Source: CAYNEO01 sp964396245 (GTDB lineage Bacteria > Zixibacteria > MSB-5A5 > GN15 > FEB-12). From it: a DNA stretch of 64,000 nucleotides. A program made the position numbers and the translations under genes. The DNA lies in NCBI GenBank assembly GCA_964396245.1, contig CAYNEO010000011.1, positions 14,254 through 78,253 on the forward strand, read 5' to 3'. Numbering within the stretch: position 1 is the stretch's first letter; the number at the start of each line of letters is the position of its first letter. Below are positions 59,764-64,000 of the stretch, piece by piece. The notes beneath the pieces are model-generated. The model saw nothing but the letters and a program-made list of their open reading frames with translations. It was not told where the DNA came from and searched no databases.

Positions 59764-60003
59764 TTTGACTCCTATGTTTGGCTCTAAGATTTACTCCAAA
59801 ACAGTGCCGCTCATTATCGGATCGCAATGCCGCCGATTAATGAATATACAGCCCGTTGGCGGTGTCAACCGGCGTGCCTACAATTTCTTCTCAATTCCTA
59901 TACCAAAGCTTACAAGTGGGCCTGTGAGGTTGCTTGCAAGTGCCGGTAAGGCGTAGAAGAAAGGTCCCGTTACTATTGGAAAGTCCGGCCAGCGCTTCGA
60001 ATA

Positions 60004-60036
60004 CACAAAAAAGGAAGGCTGTATCCGCCTTCCTTT
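60004..60036 (-). terminator. Rho-independent terminator of the anchor-V protein gene
   Basis: A perfect 10-bp stem AAAGGAAGGC/GCCTTCCTTT around a 7-base loop. On the minus strand it is followed by TTTTTTG. It lies 20 bases after the stop codon of the minus-strand gene at 60056. Confidence 0.88.
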
Positions 60037-60055
60037 ATCTTGGTTCGCATGATTC

Positions 60056-60868
60056 TTATTTCAGTAGCAGCATCTTCTTCGTTTCGATGAAATTACCGGC
60101 TTCCAAACGGTAGAGATAGATTCCGGTCGGAACAGATTGGCCATCGGATGACATACCGCTCCATGTGACCGTATGACTGCCCGCCGGATATTCCTCGTCG
60201 GCAAGTCGCGCCACTTTCTGCCCGAGCAAATTGAAGATCTCAATCGTCACGTGCGAGCGTTGCGGAAGGTCGAATGCAATGGATGTGCTCGGGTTAAACG
60301 GGTTGGGGTAGTTGTCGCTCAGCTTATAACCGTTCGGGATCGCAGACGATCCGTTCTCCCCGACATCGGTGGCAATTTCAGACGACACAAATGACAAATT
60401 GGTATTGGCGCCCGACGCGGAACCCTGGTGCCCGGCGATATAGAGCGTAACGTCGCCCGTCTCACCCGGAGGCGCCGTCCACTGGAAGGTCCCGTTGTCC
60501 TGATCAGCCGCAGACAGGTGAATGCCGTTGGTTTCGCCGGTTGTGCTGTACGTGGCGGTATTGGTGCCGGCCGCGATAACTCCGGCATTCTCGGAGCCGC
60601 TGCCTATTCTGCAGCTGCCATTGAACTGCTTTATGGCGCTACCCCCGGCATGCGAGATGGTCACAGTATACGTCTGGCCGGGAACATATTGGGGTGGAAA
60701 ACCGCTGACCTGGATAGTCCCTCCTGAAACACCATGACATGAAGAAGCGCAGTATCCCTTGGAGCCGGGTGCGCCGGAATACCCGGTGTACGTGGTGTGA
60801 GCGAAGGCGTACGTAGCGAGAACTAGCAGCGCCAGGAACACGACAGCTGTTTTGGGTCGATTACGCAT
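60056..60868 (-). CDS. Secreted choice-of-anchor V domain protein with T9SS-type sorting domain
   Basis: 270 residues. Signal peptide 1-23; then the anchor V domain opening TTYTGYSGAPGSKGYCASSCHG, continuing YVPGQTYTVTISHAGG and FSGSGSENAGVIAAGT-like strands, typical of Reeler-like/choice-of-anchor V domains. A Cys-x3-Cys-His sequence (CASSCH) looks like a c-type heme site. The C-terminal 80 residues are the sorting domain (NYPNPFNPST, FNLLGQKVARL, TKKMLLLK). The promoter and terminator are close, so this is a single-gene unit. Confidence 0.85.
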   Translation of the reverse strand: MRNRPKTAVVFLALLVLATYAFAHTTYTGYSGAPGSKGYCASSCHGVSGGTIQVSGFPPQYVPGQTYTVTISHAGGSAIKQFNGSCRIGSGSENAGVIAAGTNTATYSTTGETNGIHLSAADQDNGTFQWTAPPGETGDVTLYIAGHQGSASGANTNLSFVSSEIATDVGENGSSAIPNGYKLSDNYPNPFNPSTSIAFDLPQRSHVTIEIFNLLGQKVARLADEEYPAGSHTVTWSGMSSDGQSVPTGIYLYRLEAGNFIETKKMLLLK

Positions 60869-60910
60869 ATGAATCCTCCTTGATCACGAGCTTACCTGAA
60901 TTCCATCACC

Positions 60911-60939
60911 AACATAGACTATCGCGACCCACTAAGCAA
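60911..60939 (-). promoter_or_regulatory. Sigma70-like promoter of the anchor-V protein gene
   Basis: On the minus strand TTGCTT (60934-60939), 17-base spacer, TATGTT (60911-60916). Predicted start near 60904, leader about 36 bases with AAGGAGG 6 bases before the ATG. Confidence 0.52.
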
Positions 60940-60974
60940 ACATTTTTTGCCTATTGTTTCCGGGCAGCCGACAC

Positions 60975-61964
60975 TCAGCGACCGGTCATCTTCTCCAGGC
61001 GTTCCGGGTAACGGGCCCCCTGTATCTTAATGCGTTCAGCCGCGCTGTTGATATCACGCAGATCGTCCGGTGTGAGCTCTACCGCAACTGCCCCGATGTT
61101 CTCTTCCAGACGATTAAGCTTCGTGGTTCCGGGGATTGGCACGATCCACGGCTTCTGCGCCAGCAGCCATGCCAGCGCTATCTGCGCCGGTGTCGCCTTT
61201 TTCTGTTTTGCGGTCTCGCGGAGGAAATCAACGAAAACCTGATTGGCATGCCGAGCTTCCCGCGTAAAACGCGGCAGGTTGCTGCGGAAGTCGGAACTAT
61301 CGAAGGACGTGTTCTCGTCAATCTTTCCGGTCAGAAAGCCTCTACCAAGAGGACTGTACGGAACAAGACCGATACCGAGTTCTTCAAGTGTCGGCATCAC
61401 TTCCTCTTCAGCTTTTCTCCACCAGAGTGAGTATTCGTTCTGGAGCGCCGTGACCGGCTGGACAGCATGTGCGCGCCGGATCGTTTCCACTCCCGCTTCG
61501 GAGAGACCAAAGTATCTCACTTTGCCTTCCCCGATCAAATCTTTCACAGCCCCGGCTACGTCCTCGATAGGTACATCGGGATCAACACGGTGTTGATAGA
61601 ACAGATCGATGCGATCGGTCCTGAGCCGCTTCAGCGAAGCCTCGGCGACTTCCCTGATATGCTCCGGCCGGCTATCCAGACCGGCCTGCTTGCCGTCGGC
61701 GTCAAATCTGAAGCCAAACTTCGTGGCAATCACCACCTGATCGCGCAAAGGAGAAAGGGCTTCACCGAGGAGTTCTTCGTTTGCAAACGGGCCGTAGGCC
61801 TCGGCGGTGTCGAAAAACGTAACGCCGCGTTCCACGGCAGCCCGGAGGAGCGAGATCATTTCCTCCTTGTCTTTGGGTACACCGTAGGCATAGCTCATAC
61901 CCATACAACCCAGTCCCAGAGCTGAAACTTCCGGACCGCTTTTCCCGAGTTTGCGCTTCTGCAT
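60975..61964 (-). CDS. Aldo/keto reductase (AKR13/YakC-like)
   Basis: 329 residues from ATG 61964, with AAAGGAGG 5 bases upstream; the longer frame is rejected. The AKR barrel reads ALGLGCMGMSYAYG, FFDTAEAYGPFANEELLGEAL, VVIATKFGF, LKRLRTDRIDLFYQHRVDP, WIVPIPGTTKLNRLEENI; D, Y, K and H of the tetrad are at the expected places. It uses NADPH to reduce aldehydes or ketones; the exact substrate is not decided by sequence. It is divergent from the S41 peptidase gene across a region with a palindrome. Confidence 0.9.
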   Translation of the reverse strand: MQKRKLGKSGPEVSALGLGCMGMSYAYGVPKDKEEMISLLRAAVERGVTFFDTAEAYGPFANEELLGEALSPLRDQVVIATKFGFRFDADGKQAGLDSRPEHIREVAEASLKRLRTDRIDLFYQHRVDPDVPIEDVAGAVKDLIGEGKVRYFGLSEAGVETIRRAHAVQPVTALQNEYSLWWRKAEEEVMPTLEELGIGLVPYSPLGRGFLTGKIDENTSFDSSDFRSNLPRFTREARHANQVFVDFLRETAKQKKATPAQIALAWLLAQKPWIVPIPGTTKLNRLEENIGAVAVELTPDDLRDINSAAERIKIQGARYPERLEKMTGR

Positions 61965-62087
61965 TCCGCCTCCTTTCTCGTTCGTCATTAGATTCTTTAC
62001 TGTGTAAACAGCCCGACCGGGGGAGGTAGTTCCGCAAGGCGTTATTATCATGCGGATTGAGCCGGACCGGTCACTCATGTCAATCCG

Positions 62088-62101
62088 GTGAAACGTTTCA
62101 C
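62088..62101. promoter_or_regulatory. LacI-family-type palindromic operator
   Basis: GTGAAACGTTTCAC, a perfect 14-bp palindrome with a central CG, the form typical of LacI/GalR-family sites such as those of Cra. It lies in the intergenic region between the divergent aldo/keto reductase and S41 peptidase genes, 57 bases before the latter. No LacI-family gene is in the window. A second, weaker inverted repeat TTTAC-TGT-GTAAA lies at 61996-62008. Confidence 0.5.
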
Positions 62102-62157
62102 ATCGCCCTCACGTACTTTGAGGGGAACAGAATAAAAAAATGCAAGGATTAGATATC

Positions 62158-63441
62158 ATGGTTAATAGACGTGCCCTGATATGCTCTACCTGCTTCATCA
62201 CCCTGCTGCTTACAGTACCATCCAGCAAAGCGAATCAGATTGATCTGGAGAGAGCCAGTCTCGATACAGTGTGGCAGACCGTGCTCGAAAATCACTATGA
62301 TTCCACTTTCGGAGGAGTCGACTGGCAGGAAGTTCACGATCGCTATTCGCGTTTAATACTATCAGTGGAAGATGACTCCCGCTCTCTCAAACTCATAAAC
62401 GCCATGTTGCGGGAACTGAAACTCTCGCACTATGCGGTGTTTCGGGTCGACGACAAACAAAGGTCGGGTATGCCCTTATTGTCCGAGGCGAGTATCGGTA
62501 TCGACCTGAGACTTTTCGGGACCGACGCCGTGATAACTGCGGTCGACTCCAATTTTCCGGCAGCGCAGGCGGGCATCAAACCCGGTTATGTGGTCGATCG
62601 GATTCACGGGATACCGGTGACCAGGCTGCTGGATGAAGCAGCGGTGAGGCAGATGCCATATTCCAGTGAACGCCGCAAGATCAGCGATATGTGTGATGAA
62701 GTTATCAGCCGGTGCTTCGGACAGCTCGGCGATACCGTTACAATTTTGTATAAGGACGCCGATGGTATCAGCCACGATGTTGCGTTGAAGATGAAGCAGA
62801 GGGAGCGCGGGGTAAAGATTGCGGAGGAGTTCCCGACAGTATACGTCGATTTCCGGTCAAAGAGACTTAACGATGACATCGGTTATATTTTCTTCAGCGC
62901 CTTTGTCCCGCCGGTCGACTCTCTGTTCCTCGATGCGATGCAGGGACTGAGTGGAGTGAAGGGGATCATAATCGACATACGAGGCAACCCGGGCGGCATG
63001 CACGAGATCGGCGAGGTGATTGCCTCGAAGTTCGTGAGTGATGAGACTCTATTTTCTGTCTTTCGCTATCGTGACAGTATATCGCACATGGTCGTCGAAC
63101 CGGAGCCGCCGGTTTTTGACGGACCGGTTGCGATATTGATCGATGTCATGAACGGTTCGGCGAGCGAACGGTTCTCGGCCTGCATGCAGTCAATCGGAAG
63201 AGCGAAAATAATCGGCGGACAGAGCTCCGGTGCAGTCGGGCCGTCTGATGTAAAACGGCTGCCGAACGGGGCATCGTTCATGTACCTGGTAGCTCAATCC
63301 CTGACACCTGACGGAACTGTGCTGGAAGGTCGCGGTGTAATACCCGATATTACGGTACCTTTGGACAGGACGGCCTTGCTGGAAGGTCGGGACACTCAGG
63401 TCGAAAGAGCGATTACGTACCTCGAAAGCGAGATCGACTGA
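62158..63441 (+). CDS. Secreted S41-family (C-terminal-processing/tricorn-like) peptidase with PDZ domain
   Basis: 427 residues from ATG 62158 (AAGGA 10 bases upstream; ATG 62140 is possible). Signal peptide about 1-26. A helical N-terminal domain (TVWQTVLENHYDSTFGGVDW) as in S41 tricorn-like proteins, a PDZ domain (about 105-215, AQAGIKPGYVVDRIHGIPV) and a catalytic domain with GIIIDIRGNPGG, the nucleophile region NGSASER (S334/S336) and GGQSSGAVG. The expected catalytic Lys is not obvious, so a Ser-Glu type site as in tricorn-like members is possible. It should cleave unfolded or C-terminally tagged proteins in the periplasm. Confidence 0.85.
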   Translation: MVNRRALICSTCFITLLLTVPSSKANQIDLERASLDTVWQTVLENHYDSTFGGVDWQEVHDRYSRLILSVEDDSRSLKLINAMLRELKLSHYAVFRVDDKQRSGMPLLSEASIGIDLRLFGTDAVITAVDSNFPAAQAGIKPGYVVDRIHGIPVTRLLDEAAVRQMPYSSERRKISDMCDEVISRCFGQLGDTVTILYKDADGISHDVALKMKQRERGVKIAEEFPTVYVDFRSKRLNDDIGYIFFSAFVPPVDSLFLDAMQGLSGVKGIIIDIRGNPGGMHEIGEVIASKFVSDETLFSVFRYRDSISHMVVEPEPPVFDGPVAILIDVMNGSASERFSACMQSIGRAKIIGGQSSGAVGPSDVKRLPNGASFMYLVAQSLTPDGTVLEGRGVIPDITVPLDRTALLEGRDTQVERAITYLESEID

Positions 63442-63562
63442 AGGCTCTCTTTTCGAATTGAGTGGCACCCTGCTTTTATTATCGAAAGACGCGTTCGGGG
63501 TCGGTTGACAGCCATGGTCGCCTTTGGGTCAGCACGGATTGGGAAGTGTTGTAAGGCTTACG

Positions 63563-64000
63563 CTATCGTGCGTCGAAAGAACGGCCAAAGAAATCCCTTG
63601 CCATGTCGCTGGTCTTCCGGTGCAAAGCGGCGCGTTCAACACCCGGAGGATCCATACAAAATAAGGGCGCAGCTTCCCGTCCTATTTCCGTAGCTTCTCC
63701 AAGAAAGACGTAATGACCCACCTGCCCGCTGAAGATAGTCAACCCAGCATTCTTGATCAGACTCGCAAAACGTGACGCGTTGTTTGCCGCCGGAGCAAGC
63801 GTATCAGCTTCTCCGACCACGATGTCGACCGGAATATCGATCGGTTCCAGCCCGGCAGGAGTGAAGGCTTCGCCAAGGACCGGCGCAATCGCAAATATGC
63901 ATCGAATGCGCTCATCCCGGTACGAGCGTAATCGGACGGTATCATCTTTCAGTACTGTCTTTAGCAACGCAAGAAAGGCGTGTGGATCCGCAAACTCAGG
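63563..64000 (-). CDS. Dienelactone-hydrolase-like alpha/beta hydrolase (N-terminal part outside window)
   Basis: The frame is open to the window edge, giving 145 C-terminal residues; the TTG near 63967 is an internal codon. The stretch RDERIRCIFAIAPVLGEAFT, then IDIPVDIVVGEADTLAPAANN and GQVGHYVFLGEAT, supplies the Asp and His of the triad (D in GEADT, H in VGHYVFL); the nucleophile lies outside the window. Such proteins are predicted dienelactone hydrolases, usually secreted or periplasmic esterases. Confidence 0.8.
   Translation of the reverse strand, partial: PEFADPHAFLALLKTVLKDDTVRLRSYRDERIRCIFAIAPVLGEAFTPAGLEPIDIPVDIVVGEADTLAPAANNASRFASLIKNAGLTIFSGQVGHYVFLGEATEIGREAAPLFCMDPPGVERAALHRKTSDMARDFFGRSFDAR

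Noticed and set aside
61965..62078. N-terminal extension of the aldo/keto reductase
   Set aside because: The strong AAAGGAGG and the family start MQKRKLGKSG place translation at 61964.
1..64000. tRNA, rRNA, CRISPR arrays, insertion sequences, phage or integrase genes
   Set aside because: Looked for and not seen; the only tandem repeats are coding repeats in secreted proteins.

Overview
The window reads as part of a draft genome scaffold from a Gram-negative (diderm) bacterium of the Fibrobacteres-Chlorobi-Bacteroidetes superphylum, most like candidate phylum Zixibacteria or a neighbouring lineage. The basis is three secreted proteins ending in a Por/T9SS-type C-terminal sorting domain (NYPNPFNP followed by an ILGQ motif and a final K-M-hydrophobic-LLK), a TonB-dependent receptor with an N-terminal carboxypeptidase-regulatory-like domain, family 9 glycosyltransferase, many lipoproteins, and two large Ser/Thr kinases fused to TPRs. 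The taxonomic call is an inference. Two runs of exactly 100 N mark scaffold joins. No rRNA, tRNA, CRISPR array or insertion sequence was seen.

Layout. 1-3960: end of a membrane cytochrome b, an HdrD/DsrK-like iron-sulfur oxidoreductase fused to a receiver domain, a histidine kinase with two cysteine-rich PAS domains, and a stand-alone receiver. 4039-18973: a PKD-rich secreted subtilase, a kinase-TPR protein, a quinone reductase-like enzyme, a TonB receptor with a lipoprotein partner, and an active/inactive M16 peptidase pair. 19200-22499: a Tat-exported aldo/keto reductase with ferredoxin tail, a LysE-type exporter and a GT9 enzyme. 23091-31286: a second signalling cluster, all on the + strand: membrane histidine kinase, two receivers, TauE/SafE permease, TIGR02186-like membrane protein, a third receiver, a cytidylate-kinase-like protein and a PEP-synthase-like protein lacking the PEP barrel. 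31289-49363: mostly small accessory genes (NTF2-like proteins, lipoproteins, a second kinase-TPR protein, YiiX-like hydrolase, class C beta-lactamase-like protein, RDD protein, a zinc-ribbon membrane protein with a secreted repeat partner, paired flavodoxin-like proteins, a radical SAM protein, an O-methyltransferase). 49798-64000: SRPBCC protein, CreD, propeller lipoprotein, LVIVD-repeat T9SS protein, esterase-PDZ protein, aspartyl protease plus metallo-beta-lactamase operon, small LGF-repeat protein, anchor-V T9SS protein, aldo/keto reductase, S41 peptidase and the end of a dienelactone-hydrolase-like gene.

The most unusual content is the two signalling clusters. Together they hold two histidine kinases and five receiver domains, none attached to a DNA-binding output; the receivers sit on or beside redox, anion-transport and phosphotransfer proteins. 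My inference is a post-translational system coupling a quinone/heterodisulfide-type electron-transfer complex, a sulfur-anion-type permease and an ATP-dependent His-domain phosphotransferase. Promoters with near-consensus -35/-10 boxes and a strict 17-base spacer could be read upstream of several genes, and they decide at least one start codon.
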